A DNA stretch of 64,000 nt, from assembly GCA_963846925.1 (NCBI GenBank), contig CAWJXW010000011.1:248001-312000 (forward strand), written 5' to 3'. Shown here one piece after another: positions 36,236-45,214 of the stretch; within the stretch, counting starts at the first letter, position 1; the number at the start of each line of letters is the position of its first letter. Below the pieces are notes generated by a model. It did not search any database, was not told the DNA's origin, and saw nothing but the letters and a program-made list of their open reading frames with translations. The position numbers and the translations under genes are program-made. The DNA is from JAQBQB01 sp963846925 (GTDB taxonomy: Bacteria > Gemmatimonadota > Gemmatimonadetes > Gemmatimonadales > Gemmatimonadaceae).

Positions 36236-38869
36236 TCACTTCGCCTTTACCTTGGCCTCGAGATCCTGGAAAAAATTCTCCACGAGGACGATCTCGTCGC
36301 GAAGCGCGGCGGCCGAGCCGACCGGCCGAATCATCAGAAAGCGGCCATCCCGCGCGACGTCGAACCCATTGATGATCGCGTAGTTCGTGGACAGGTCGAA
36401 CAGCTGCTTTGGCTCGCCCAGGACGAGCGTCTGACCCGACGCGACGGGAACAGCGACCATGTGCCGCGACTCGTCGACGAAGAACAGCTCGCGTCCGTCG
36501 CGGGACCAACGCGGTGACGCGCCTCCAGCCACCGAGACCTGGCGCTTGGAGGCCTTCGTGTCGGGGAACGGACGCATGTACACCTCGGCGCGCCCGGATT
36601 CCTCCGAGGAGTAGGCGAGCCAACGTCCGTCTGGCGACAACGCGGGCGACTGTTGTCGCGGCCCTTCGACGAGAAGCAGCTTGGTCGTGTCCGCGCCGAA
36701 ACGCATCCCGCGGATGTTGTCGCCTTCGACGTACACGATCCACTTGCCGTCCGCCGAGATCTCGGCGAAGCTCGGCGCGGTGTGCCCGGTAACGAGCGCC
36801 GTCGGCGGCGCACTGCCGTCCGACCGCGCCAGAAGGAGTCCGCCGGGTGCGCTCGCCAAGAGAAGCTTGCTGTCCGGCGACCAGGACTGCGGACCCGCAT
36901 CGCTAACGATCTTGGTGGCGGGCCCGTGATCGAGCTGCTTCACCCATAACGTTCGTGTGCCGACATTTTCCGCGGCCGACACCGCCGCCTGCCGCCCATC
37001 AGGCGAGAGTCGCACCCGACCGATGAAGAAGTGCTCGAAGCTCGAGTCGACCGCGGTTGCCTTTCCGTCGCGCGCCACCCACACCAGCTCTTCGTTCCCA
37101 CCGATCACCTTTCCCGCTGCGTACAGCAGCGTTCCACTCGCCGAGATCGCCACGTCGGCGCGTGAAAGCGCTCGGACAGCGACGTTTCCCGCGACGGGAA
37201 CGGCTTCACCCGTGACCCGCAGTCCGGCGGCGTCAAACGGAGCGGCCATCATCGTTCCGTCAGCCGTCAGGTACACGAGGTGTCCCGATGCGGCGTAGCG
37301 TCCAACCGCTCCGTGTACGAGGACGTGATGCTTTCGCGTTCTCGTATCCAGCACTCCGACGTCGAACGTCGGAAGCCCGCCGCCGCGCGCGATGGTGAAG
37401 ATCACGCCGCGACCGTTGGGCAGCGCGGACGGATTTATATGAAAGCGTTCAGTGGCCGAATCGGGCGTCGAGGCCGGCTCGGGCTTGCCGCCGGTCTCGC
37501 GGACGCGTGCGAGCCCATCTCCGGCAAGACTCCCGTCGTAGTAGATGTAGCCGTCGCTGCACCACGACAAACCGCCTCGATCCACCGCGCTGTCGGTGAG
37601 CACGATCGCCGGTCCGCCGCCCACGGGAATGACGCGCACGGCTCGGGGAGTTCCGCTGACGAACGCGATGTGCTTGCCATCAGGCGAGAACGACGGATTC
37701 ATCGCGCCATCGGTCCCGGCGAGCGGGCTTGCGCGCAGTTGGTCGAGCCGGCGGACCCAGAGTTTGGTGCTCGACGCTGATGTTCCGGGCCCGACATACG
37801 CAATCGCTCGCCCGTCGGGAGACAGGGCGAGTCGGAAAAAGCCGTCGCCGGTCACCTGCTGGCTATCGGGAAACGCGAGACTGAGACGCGTCAGGTCGCG
37901 AGCGCCGCCCCGCGCTGGTCGTCGCACGCTCCACACGAAGCCGGCCAGCGAAATGACCGCGACGGTGGCCGTCGCCCAGAACAACCGACGCGGCACGCCC
38001 GACGCTCGCGTCATCGATGCGACTGCACCGGTCGTCGTGGCGAATGTCGGGTTCGCCAGCGCGTCGCTGAACGCTTTGGCACTCTCGAAGCGATCCGCCG
38101 GCAACTTCTCCAGCGCCTTGCTCAGCGCCGCCACGACGTTCGGCGGGACGTTCTTGCGCAGCTCATTCACCGGGCGCGGCGTGTCCGTGATGATCTTCAT
38201 GATCACCTGCTGCGCCGACCCGCCGATGTGCGGCGGCTGGCCGGCGAGCATTTCATAGAGCACGGACGCCAGCGAATAGATGTCGCTCCGCGGCGTGATC
38301 TCCTTCTCCGCCGTCGCCTGCTCGGGCGACATGTAGTGCGGCGTCCCGAGACTGAGGCCGGTCTCCGTCATCCGGCCACCGGCGGCCGCACTCACGGCGA
38401 GCGCGATCCCGAAGTCCATGACCATCGGTCTGGCGTCATGGAGTAAGATGTTCTCGGGCTTGATGTCGCGGTGGATCACGCCGTGGCGGTGCGCGTAGTC
38501 GAGCGCGTCGGCGACTTCGCGCGCGATCCGCACCGCTTCCTCGACCCCGAACTGCGTCTCGCGATTCAGCTTCTCACGGATCGTCTCGCCCTGGATGTAG
38601 GGCATGACGTAGTAGAGAAACCCGTCCGCGGTGCCGGAATCGAACAGGGGCAGTATGTGCGGATGCTGCAACGCCGCCGTCGTCTTGATCTCCACCACGA
38701 ACCGCTCGGCGCCGAGTACGGCCGCCAGCTCGGGTTTGAGAACTTTGATGGCGACGTGCCGGTCGTGCTTGAGATCCTGCGCGAGGTAGACCGTGGCCAT
38801 CCCGCCGGCGCCGAGCTCGCGCTCGAGGCGGTAACGGTCGGAAAGGGCGGTTGTGAGACGGTCGATCAC
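36236..38869 (-). CDS. Membrane Ser/Thr protein kinase with C-terminal PD40 repeats (1)
   Basis: This is an 877-residue receptor-type kinase. Residues 1-265 form the kinase: ELGAGGMATVYLA (glycine loop), VAIKVLK (Lys), GVIHRDIKPENILLHD (catalytic loop), and MVMDFGIAL (DFG). A membrane helix (LFWATATVAVISLAGFVWSV) follows at about residue 305. The outer part holds repeated FSPDGKHIAFVSG-like and LSPDGRQAAVS-like blades of a TolB/PD40 propeller, ending in a short acidic-basic tail. The kinase should face the cytoplasm and the propeller the periplasm, as expected for sensing. The frame is intact. A related kinase sits at 42239-45016 on the other strand. Signals and targets are unknown. Confidence 0.9.
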   Translation of the reverse strand: MIDRLTTALSDRYRLERELGAGGMATVYLAQDLKHDRHVAIKVLKPELAAVLGAERFVVEIKTTAALQHPHILPLFDSGTADGFLYYVMPYIQGETIREKLNRETQFGVEEAVRIAREVADALDYAHRHGVIHRDIKPENILLHDARPMVMDFGIALAVSAAAGGRMTETGLSLGTPHYMSPEQATAEKEITPRSDIYSLASVLYEMLAGQPPHIGGSAQQVIMKIITDTPRPVNELRKNVPPNVVAALSKALEKLPADRFESAKAFSDALANPTFATTTGAVASMTRASGVPRRLFWATATVAVISLAGFVWSVRRPARGGARDLTRLSLAFPDSQQVTGDGFFRLALSPDGRAIAYVGPGTSASSTKLWVRRLDQLRASPLAGTDGAMNPSFSPDGKHIAFVSGTPRAVRVIPVGGGPAIVLTDSAVDRGGLSWCSDGYIYYDGSLAGDGLARVRETGGKPEPASTPDSATERFHINPSALPNGRGVIFTIARGGGLPTFDVGVLDTRTRKHHVLVHGAVGRYAASGHLVYLTADGTMMAAPFDAAGLRVTGEAVPVAGNVAVRALSRADVAISASGTLLYAAGKVIGGNEELVWVARDGKATAVDSSFEHFFIGRVRLSPDGRQAAVSAAENVGTRTLWVKQLDHGPATKIVSDAGPQSWSPDSKLLLASAPGGLLLARSDGSAPPTALVTGHTAPSFAEISADGKWIVYVEGDNIRGMRFGADTTKLLLVEGPRQQSPALSPDGRWLAYSSEESGRAEVYMRPFPDTKASKRQVSVAGGASPRWSRDGRELFFVDESRHMVAVPVASGQTLVLGEPKQLFDLSTNYAIINGFDVARDGRFLMIRPVGSAAALRDEIVLVENFFQDLEAKVKAK

Positions 38870-39009
38870 GGGCGGATACGCAGCGGCATCGCGGCATTCC
38901 CGAGTGACGGAGAAGGAGGGACACGGAGAAGATGCTTGCGGAGAGGCGATCGGGCCAGCAAGAGCTGGTTGAGTCGCCCGCCGTGGTGTCAGCGGCGCTC
39001 TTCGGAGGT

Positions 39010-39140
39010 TTGCAATGGGGGTCCGACGTGGTTTGCGGGCATCTCGGCGGCGCTGAGCATTTTCTCAGAGCTCTTGCTCATGCTCATGCTCGAAGCAGGG
39101 CTCGTTCCCGTGTCCGAGACGATCGCACGGCGATAGAACC
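39010..39140 (+). repeat. Dispersed hairpin element, copy 3 (internally deleted)
   Basis: gaggtttgcaatggggg, cgtggtttgcgggcatctcgg, then directly cggcgctgagcattttctc, gctcatgctcatgctcgaag and gatcgcacggcgatagaac. Compared with the other copies it lacks the left hairpin arm, so it cannot fold the same way. It lies between the kinase start and the 3' end of a Fic gene. The remainder of 38870-39146 shows no gene. Confidence 0.75.
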
Positions 39141-39146
39141 GTCCCC

Positions 39147-40357
39147 TCACTTGCCGGACGGTAGTTGCCCGGCCTCCAATCCCCCAAGCAGGTCCAACAA
39201 CCCGGTCGCCTCCCACGATCTGTTTCGCGCTGAGCTCGAGAGCGGAACGAGGACGCCGGCGTCGGCCAACTGCTGGATGGCTTGGTACACCGTTGGCTTG
39301 GTCTTCCCGAGCGCCGAGATGGCCGCCTGCGCGGTGATGACGGGGTGCGCCGGCAACAGGTCGATGAGCGACCAGGCGGCGGCATCGGCGCGCGGCGCCG
39401 AGTGACGTTGCAGCTTCGTGCGCCAGCGAGTCGTCAGCGACTGCACGGCCTCGAGGTAAGCCCGTGCGAGATGTGACGCCATCGCTGCGGCGCCGGCGAA
39501 ATGCTCGATCCAGGCGACTACGCCGTCGGTCCCTGACATCTTCCGGAACGCTGTCAACCCACCGATGTATCGGTCGCGTCCCTTTGCGAACATCACGCTG
39601 ATCGGCGGCACGTACGCCGGAGCGAGCCCACGACGGCGCAAGACCACGTGGATCAGCGCTCGCCCCGTTCGACCGTTGCCGTCATCGAATGGATGAATCG
39701 TCTCGAACTGCGCGTGCACCAGCGCCGCCTGCACGAGCGGCGGAAACACGTCGTCGTTCACGGCGGCGCACAGGTCGGCGAGAAGGCCGTCGATCTCGTC
39801 AGGGGGGGCGGCACGAAGTCCGCGCCGCACGGGTTGTAGTCGTTGCCGCCGATCCAATTTTGTTGCGTTCGCAGCCGGCCGGCGACCTTCGCGTTCGGCG
39901 CATTCTGCATCAGGCGATGATGGATCGTGACGATCTGTTTGACGCCGAACCGCTTGACCGAGGCGGCCTCTCGAATCGCGAGCTCCATGGCGTCGATGTT
40001 CGCGAGGATGTCGATCGCCGTCTGACTCGCGCGACCTCCGCCTTCGACGCGCGCCTCGGCGCGCGCGAGCTCCCGCACTCCGACCTGCAAGCCCTCGACT
40101 TTCGACGACGCAATCGATTCGGTGCGCAGCAGCAACCTGGCGAGGGGCGCGAGTGCCGGATGACCGGACTCGTTGAGATCCCGAACGCCGTGTTCGGCCT
40201 CCGACACGGCGCCGAGCGTGTCCGCGGGCACGCTGATGTCCAGGTCCGCGACCCGGTCCGGGATGTACGTCTGATACCGGCACGCGCGTCGAAACTTCGC
40301 CGGCGCGTGAAGAAGCGGATCGTGCATCCAGGTACGAGACAGAAGGCGGCCGGGCAC
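39147..40357 (-). CDS. Fic-domain protein with C-terminal winged helix (1), one frameshift
   Basis: Fic enzymes transfer AMP or related groups to proteins. LLRTESIASSKVEGLQV contains the inhibitory-helix motif (S-x-x-x-E-G). QNWIGGNDYNPCGADFVPPP is the beta-hairpin flap. HPFDDGNGRTGRALIH is the active-site loop with the catalytic His. The C-terminal 60 residues (AISALGKTKPTVYQAIQQL and following) form a winged helix. One indel at about 39800 splits the gene. GTG at 40357 follows GAGGGG and is taken as the start; expected length is about 400 residues. A perfect 11-bp palindrome at 40374-40406 lies just upstream, which suggests autoregulation through the winged helix. Confidence 0.82.
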
Positions 40358-40373
40358 CTTGCCCCTCAGTAAG

Positions 40374-40406
40374 CTTAGTCAAGGTTAGTACTTATCCTTG
40401 ACTAAG
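40374..40406. promoter_or_regulatory. Palindromic operator of the first Fic gene
   Basis: cttagtcaagg and ccttgactaag are perfect inverted 11-mers separated by 11 bases (ttagtacttat). The site starts 17 bp upstream of the GTG of the minus-strand Fic gene. It is the only AT-rich stretch here and probably overlaps the promoter. Confidence 0.7.
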
Positions 40407-40453
40407 GGAACCTGTGGGGTAAAGGATACGAGCGGGGGCCCCCAAGCTCGCCC

Positions 40454-40813
40454 TCATCCGAGATCGAGAAAGTCGGCCAGTGCGTCCCGAATGTGCTGTT
40501 GAATTCCCTCCGGCAGGACGCCGAGGTCTTTCCGGAACAGCGTATTGTCCCAGGCAAGGAGCTGATCGACCAAGGCATCGCTCTCCTGCGGCAGTGAGCA
40601 CACGCCAGCGGGAATGCGCACGCGAAGCGGAAAGGCGTCCTCCGCGACAATCCGCGTCGTGAGTGGCACGACGACGGTACTCGGGTGGCCGGCGGCGCCA
40701 AACTCCGTCGGCTGAATGGCGACGCACGGTCGCTGCTTGCCCGGCTTGGTGCCGACGCGGGGTTCGAGGTCGACGACATACACGTGCCAGCGTTGCGGCG
40801 GGCCGTCGAGCAT
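40454..40813 (-). CDS. MazF/PemK-family mRNA interferase toxin
   Basis: The 119-residue protein shows WHVYVVDLEPRVGTKPGKQR then PCVAIQ, where MazF toxins have the G-x-x-x-G/K-x-RP segment of the RNA-binding beta strands. VVVPLTTRI and SDALVDQLLAWDNTLF are also family motifs. It would cut cellular mRNA at short sequence motifs and arrest growth unless bound by its antitoxin. The start at 40813 lies three bases after the stop of the antitoxin gene, an arrangement usual for toxin-antitoxin operons. Its length is normal and it appears intact. Confidence 0.88.
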   Translation of the reverse strand: MLDGPPQRWHVYVVDLEPRVGTKPGKQRPCVAIQPTEFGAAGHPSTVVVPLTTRIVAEDAFPLRVRIPAGVCSLPQESDALVDQLLAWDNTLFRKDLGVLPEGIQQHIRDALADFLDLG

Positions 40814-40816
40814 CGG

Positions 40817-41056
40817 TCAGCCGATGCGCTTGAGGCGGCTGTGCTTCTGAAATGCTCGATTGGTCCGGCGGCTCTCGGGGCCCGCGAGCGCGACGGCGCG
40901 TTTCCATCGCTCGACGCGGTCGACGCGGTTCGCCTCTCGCTCGAGCGCATCGAGCGCGGTGCGAACCACTTCCACCTTCGTTCGCGCGCCGAGCCGTTTT
41001 TTCAGTGCTTCGATGCGGCGCGCATCGGCTTCCTGCAGCATCAGCGGGACGCCCAT
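40817..41056 (-). CDS. Ribbon-helix-helix antitoxin of the MazF-like toxin
   Basis: The 79-residue protein has VPLMLQEADARRIEALKKR and KVEVVRTALDALEREANRV, a ribbon-helix-helix DNA-binding dimer pattern, followed by a basic, probably disordered tail that would wrap the toxin. AAGGAG lies eight bases before the ATG at 41056. It precedes the toxin gene by three bases. A 6-bp inverted repeat (TACGAG and CTCGTA) 26 bp upstream of the start is the likely operator. Confidence 0.8.
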   Translation of the reverse strand: MGVPLMLQEADARRIEALKKRLGARTKVEVVRTALDALEREANRVDRVERWKRAVALAGPESRRTNRAFQKHSRLKRIG

Positions 41057-41081
41057 CGCGGCTCTCCTTGCGGCATAAATT

Positions 41082-41098
41082 TACGAGTATACCTCGTA
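41082..41098. promoter_or_regulatory. Palindromic operator of the MazEF-like operon
   Basis: tacgag (41082-41087) and ctcgta (41093-41098) flank tatac. The site is AT-rich in a GC-rich setting and lies between the antitoxin start and its probable promoter. Ribbon-helix-helix antitoxins commonly bind such sites. Confidence 0.6.
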
Positions 41099-41149
41099 GT
41101 ATAGCTCGGCGCCGCCCCGCTCGGCAACCAGCGGCGCGTCACGAGCGGC

Positions 41150-41340
41150 AGGGCTTACGGGCATCTCGGATCCTTGCCCGAGCCCTGCTGTGAGCAGGAG
41201 TCTGAGCATGAGCCGTGAGCCCAGTGCCGGGCGGCGCTGGGCAGTTTCTCATAGCTCTCGCTCATGCTCAAGCTCGAGGCAGGGCTCGCTCCCGCGTCCG
41301 CGATCGATCGCACGGCGATAGAGCCGCAAACGGATCAGCC
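41150..41340 (+). repeat. Dispersed 200-bp hairpin element, copy 4
   Basis: gcagggcttacgggcatctc, ttgcccgagccctgctgtg, gagtctgagcatgagccgtg, ggcggcgctgggcagttt, gctcatgctcaagctcgagg and gatcgcacggcgatagagcc. It sits between two divergent toxin-antitoxin operons in a 416-bp gap that holds no other gene. Confidence 0.8.
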
Positions 41341-41442
41341 TCTGGGGAAGCGGTGCCGCCAAACGCGGTCTTCCGCGCACTGGTCGACCATCCCCATCTC
41401 CGACCGCAACGAAATGGTCCAGTCCGCGTTGATACCGCTTGC

Positions 41443-41464
41443 CGTTAATAACGCCGGCCGTTAT
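41443..41464. promoter_or_regulatory. Palindromic operator of the HigBA operon
   Basis: ataacg (41448-41453) and cgttat (41459-41464) surround ccggc; an overlapping palindrome cgttaataacg lies at 41443-41453. The site is nine bases upstream of the GTG of the toxin gene and would be bound by the HigA-type antitoxin. Confidence 0.65.
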
Positions 41465-41472
41465 CATACACG

Positions 41473-41754
41473 GTGATCCAGAGCTTTGCCGATCGGGACA
41501 CTGCACGGCTGTTCGCCAGAGAGCGCGTCCGTCGGTTTCCGAGCGAGCTGCTCCGGGTGATGCTTCGCAAGCTGGTCGCGCTCGACGCGGCGGAGACGCT
41601 CGACGACCTCCGTGTGCCGCCCGGAAACCGGCTGGAAAGGCTACACGCCGATCGAGACGGCCAGCATAGCATTCGTGTCAACGATCAATGGCGCGTCTGC
41701 TTTCGCTGGAGGGACGGGAATGCTCACGACGTTGAGATCTTTGACTATCACTGA
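41473..41754 (+). CDS. higB: HigB-type (RelE superfamily) toxin
   Basis: The 93-residue protein begins MIQSFADRDTARLF and ends RVNDQWRVCFRWRDGNAHDV then EIFDYH. The segment LRVPPGNRLERLHADRDGQ and the final aromatic-His end are typical of plasmid-maintenance killer toxins (HigB), ribosome-dependent mRNA endonucleases. A GTG start at 41473 follows the palindromic operator. The antitoxin gene begins eight bases past the stop codon. Toxin before antitoxin is the usual order in this family. The frame is intact. Confidence 0.9.
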   Translation: MIQSFADRDTARLFARERVRRFPSELLRVMLRKLVALDAAETLDDLRVPPGNRLERLHADRDGQHSIRVNDQWRVCFRWRDGNAHDVEIFDYH

Positions 41755-41762
41755 GTGACACG

Positions 41763-42068
41763 ATGGCAACTCGCAAACTGACTCCGGTTCATCCGGGCGA
41801 AGTCCTCGCCGCCGATTTCCTCGAGCCGCTCGGCGTCTCTCAATACCGTTTGGCCCACGACATCAGCGTCCCGCCCCGCCGCATCAACGAGATCGTCCAC
41901 GGAACGCGTGCCGTCACCGCCGATACGGCGCTTCGGCTCGCACGCTACTTCGGAACCAGCGATCGCTTTTGGCTGAACCTCCAGGCGCGTTACGACCTGG
42001 AGGTTGAGCGCGAGCATCTCGGCGCTCGCCTCGCGAAGGAGGTCCGCGTTTTCGATCGCGCCGGCTAG
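41763..42068 (+). CDS. higA: HigA-type antitoxin
   Basis: The 101-residue protein opens with PVHPGEVLAADFLEPLGVSQ and contains a Cro/C1-type helix-turn-helix: YRLAHDISVPPRRINEIVHG, followed by ARYFGTSDRFWLNLQARYDL. The last 25 residues form the toxin-contact helix. It binds HigB and represses the operon at the palindrome at 41443-41464. Two truncated copies of its 3' half occur at 46515-46680 and 48835-48902. Confidence 0.92.
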   Translation: MATRKLTPVHPGEVLAADFLEPLGVSQYRLAHDISVPPRRINEIVHGTRAVTADTALRLARYFGTSDRFWLNLQARYDLEVEREHLGARLAKEVRVFDRAG

Positions 42069-42238
42069 CCCCTCCCAGCTCGGGGGCCGTCCCGTCTCGA
42101 AGTCCGGGCCGTTTGGAAGTCAGCGGTGTCGCGGCGCAACCTTTCACGGGCTATATGGTGGTGACGCACTGCCGCTGCACGGAATAGGTTCCGCCGAGCG
42201 ACCCTCGGTCACACCGCGAACCCCCGCCCCGCACCCTC

Positions 42239-45016
42239 GTGACGGACGTTCAGCCAGCCCTCGCCGCTTCCCTCTCCGATCGCTACCGCATCGAGCAGCT
42301 CGTCGGTGCCGGCGGCATGGCCACCGTCTACCGCGCGCGCGATCTAAAGCACGACCGCGATGTCGCCATCAAGACGCTCCATCCGGACCTCGGTGCGTCG
42401 CTCGGTCCGGAACGTTTTCTCGCGGAAATCCGGACGACCGCACGATTGCAGCATCCCCACATCCTTCCGCTGCTCGACAGCGGCGAGGCAGATGGGCTGC
42501 TGTACTACGTCATGCCGCTCGTCGACGGTGAGACTTTGCGCGCACGACTCGACCGCGAGAAGCAACTGCCGATCGACGACAGTCTGCTGATCGCTCGCGA
42601 AGTCGCGGACGCCCTCGACTATGCACACGGGCACGGCGTGATTCACCGGGACATCAAGCCCGAGAATATTCTCCTCCAGGACGGCCACGCGCTCGTCGCG
42701 GATTTCGGGATCGCGCTCGCCGTCCAGCAGGCAAGCGGGAAGCGGATCACGGAGTCGGGGATGTCGGTCGGGACGCCGCAATACATGTCGCCCGAGCAAG
42801 CCGCGGGCGAGCGCTCCATCGGCGCGCGTAGCGACATCTATTCCCTCGGCGCCGTTCTCTACGAGATGCTGATCGGCGAGCCGCCCTTCACCGGGCCGAC
42901 CGTTCAGGCCATTGTCGCGCGCCAAGTGTCGGAGCCGCCGCGCAGTGTCGCTCTCCAGCGAAGGGCGGTATCGGGGAGCGTAGACGCGGCGGTGCTCCGT
43001 GCGCTGCAGAAGGTGCCCGCCGATCGTTTTCCAACGGCGCGCGCGTTCGCCGACGCGCTGGCACGCCCGGAAGTCGGTGTACTCGGGTCGCCCGCAACTC
43101 GGCGGCCGCTCAAAGCAGGCTGGCCGACACTTCTGATGGCGGTATGCGCCGCGTTGGCGATTGGCTCCGGTCTCGCTGCGTGGAGTCTGCGAAGGACCCC
43201 GTCGCCGGCGATTGCGCCCGTGATGCGATTCCCCGTCAAGATCGACGCGGAAGGGCAACGATTTCTCGGCGGAGTCGGCGACGCGTTCTGGGGCCGGCCG
43301 AATAGCGTGTCGATCGCCCTGTCGCCGAATGGAACGTTGCTGGCCTACGCAGCGTGGCGGATCGCGAATGGCCGGGACGTAACGTCACAGCTGTTTCTCC
43401 GAAAGCTGTCGGACGAACGCGCGGAATCGATTCCTGGTACCGAGAACGGCAGCGCGCCATTCTTCTCACCCGACGGCGCGTGGATTGGCTTTTTCTCCGG
43501 GAGAGCGCTGAAGCGCGTGCCGGTGGCAGGCGGCCCCCCGCAAACCGTGGTGTCCGACCTCGGATTCGACAACAGTTTCGGCTCGAAAGGCGCGACGTGG
43601 GGGGAAGACGACGCAATCGTCTTCGCGGCGCCAAAGGGGTTGTTCCGCGTGCCGTCGAGCGGTGGCAATGCCACGCTCGTCGCGCCGTTGGACTCGTCGC
43701 TGAAAGCCTTCGTGCGCTACGACCAGCCCAGCTTCCTGCCGGGCGGCAAGGTCGTCTTATTTCACGGCCAACAGTCCGTCGATGCGGGAAAGGCGGACAT
43801 TTTGGCGCTCGACCTGAGAGCGAAGCGCGTCACGTCGGTGCTGTCGGATGCGATGAATCCGGTGTACGTGAACGGCGGGCGCTTGCTCTTCATGCGGCAA
43901 GGCAAGCTTTTCGCCTCTCGGTTCGACGTCAACCGACTGACGGTCACAGGCCAGGCCGTGACGGTGACAGATGATGTGATGCAAGCTATCGCGATGCCGA
44001 ACACGGACTGGGACTCGGGGGCCGGTCAGATCGCCGTGTCGCAGACGGGGCATCTCGCGTATGCGGCCGGCGGGATCTACCCCGAACGCCCAACGCCCAT
44101 TGCACGCGTCTCACCCGTGGGCGTGGTCAAGCTGCTGGCGATCGAAGATCGCGAATATCTGGGCGTGCGGGTCTCACCGTCCGGCGATCGGCTCGCTCTA
44201 TTCGCTCGGGCGGGGCCGAACGATTGGATGACCGGCGTCTATGTGCACGACCTCGCGCGCGGCGTGACGCCCCGCCTCACCACCGGTGGCTTCTTCAACA
44301 CTTTTCCGACGTGGAGCCCCGACGGCCAGACGATCGCATATACATCTGATCGCGACTCGGGCGTCGCCAACGTCTACACCATCCGGGCCGACGGCAGCGG
44401 CGAGCCGAGGCGCCTGGCCTCGAGCGCGCAAGCGCAGACTATGGGCGCGTGGTCGCCTCAGGGGGCGGTGGTGTATCTCGAGGGTTCCGACATCCAGCTC
44501 TTGCCGACGAGCGGCCGTCCGGCGCCCTTGTTCACATCGCCGGCGACTGAACGGTATCCGACGTTTTCGCCCGACGGACGGTGGCTCGCCTACACGTCCG
44601 ATCAGACGGGAAGAATCGAGGTGTACGTTCGACCATACCCGGGTCCCGGAACGGCAACGCAGATCTCCGGAGACGGCGGCGAGGCTCCCTGCTGGTCCCC
44701 AAACGGGAGACGACTCTACTACCTCGCACGGCCTGCGGGGCATGTGGCGATGATGGCCGTGGACGTCGACCCCGGCAATCCATTTCGTGCCGGTCGGCCG
44801 ATCACGCTCATCGATCCTTGGACCAGCCATACCAGCCGTCCGATACGCAACTACGATGTTTTCCCGGACGGCTCGTTTGCCGTCCCCTTGGACTCGACCG
44901 CGTTGAACGGTAACCGCATCACGCTTGGCATGTCCGATCGCTTGCAGCACCGGGTCGACGAAGTGCACGTCGTGCTCAATTTTTTCACTGAGCTGGATGC
45001 GCGGCTGAAGCAATGA
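42239..45016 (+). CDS. Membrane Ser/Thr protein kinase with C-terminal PD40 repeats (2)
   Basis: The 925-residue protein has the same plan as the kinase at 36236-38869. The kinase has LVGAGGMATVYRARDLKHD, VAIKTLHPD, GVIHRDIKPENILLQDG and LVADFGIAL. GTPQYMSPEQAAGE is the activation segment end. A membrane helix (LLMAVCAALAIGSGLAAWSL) lies at about residue 310. The outer part has propeller blades such as FSPDGAWIGFFSG, WSPDGQTIAYTSDRDSG and FSPDGRWLAYTSDQTG. A GTG start is used (42239). The frame is intact. The two kinases bracket the first toxin-antitoxin cluster. Targets are unknown. Confidence 0.9.
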   Translation: MTDVQPALAASLSDRYRIEQLVGAGGMATVYRARDLKHDRDVAIKTLHPDLGASLGPERFLAEIRTTARLQHPHILPLLDSGEADGLLYYVMPLVDGETLRARLDREKQLPIDDSLLIAREVADALDYAHGHGVIHRDIKPENILLQDGHALVADFGIALAVQQASGKRITESGMSVGTPQYMSPEQAAGERSIGARSDIYSLGAVLYEMLIGEPPFTGPTVQAIVARQVSEPPRSVALQRRAVSGSVDAAVLRALQKVPADRFPTARAFADALARPEVGVLGSPATRRPLKAGWPTLLMAVCAALAIGSGLAAWSLRRTPSPAIAPVMRFPVKIDAEGQRFLGGVGDAFWGRPNSVSIALSPNGTLLAYAAWRIANGRDVTSQLFLRKLSDERAESIPGTENGSAPFFSPDGAWIGFFSGRALKRVPVAGGPPQTVVSDLGFDNSFGSKGATWGEDDAIVFAAPKGLFRVPSSGGNATLVAPLDSSLKAFVRYDQPSFLPGGKVVLFHGQQSVDAGKADILALDLRAKRVTSVLSDAMNPVYVNGGRLLFMRQGKLFASRFDVNRLTVTGQAVTVTDDVMQAIAMPNTDWDSGAGQIAVSQTGHLAYAAGGIYPERPTPIARVSPVGVVKLLAIEDREYLGVRVSPSGDRLALFARAGPNDWMTGVYVHDLARGVTPRLTTGGFFNTFPTWSPDGQTIAYTSDRDSGVANVYTIRADGSGEPRRLASSAQAQTMGAWSPQGAVVYLEGSDIQLLPTSGRPAPLFTSPATERYPTFSPDGRWLAYTSDQTGRIEVYVRPYPGPGTATQISGDGGEAPCWSPNGRRLYYLARPAGHVAMMAVDVDPGNPFRAGRPITLIDPWTSHTSRPIRNYDVFPDGSFAVPLDSTALNGNRITLGMSDRLQHRVDEVHVVLNFFTELDARLKQ

Positions 45017-45024
45017 AGTTCGAC

Positions 45025-45205
45025 GGGCGCAGCTGACTAACGACGGGAGGAAAGGCGCACCTGATCGGGCGCAAATGCCGCACTGCGCGAAGGGCGCGAC
45101 TGCCACGCGGCCTTTGGCGGTTGCGCCTTTCGCGGCCCTTGGCTTCCGCGCTCTTACTTAGTCGCGCCCCTAGTTAGTCCGCGCCGTTCGGCAGCGGCGC
45201 CGTTA
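45025..45205. repeat. Fold-back intergenic element between convergent genes
   Basis: Left arm gggcgcagctgactaacgac then ggg; right arm cccctagttagtccgcgcc. Inside lies a second inverted pair, ggcgcgactgcca and tggcggttgcgcc. The whole 180-bp tract can form a long branched hairpin between the kinase and the second Fic gene. Confidence 0.65.
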
Positions 45206-45214
45206 GGGTCGCCC

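Noticed and set aside
41449..42147. Minus-strand frames over the HigBA region
   Set aside because: They are shadows of the well-supported plus-strand toxin and antitoxin genes.
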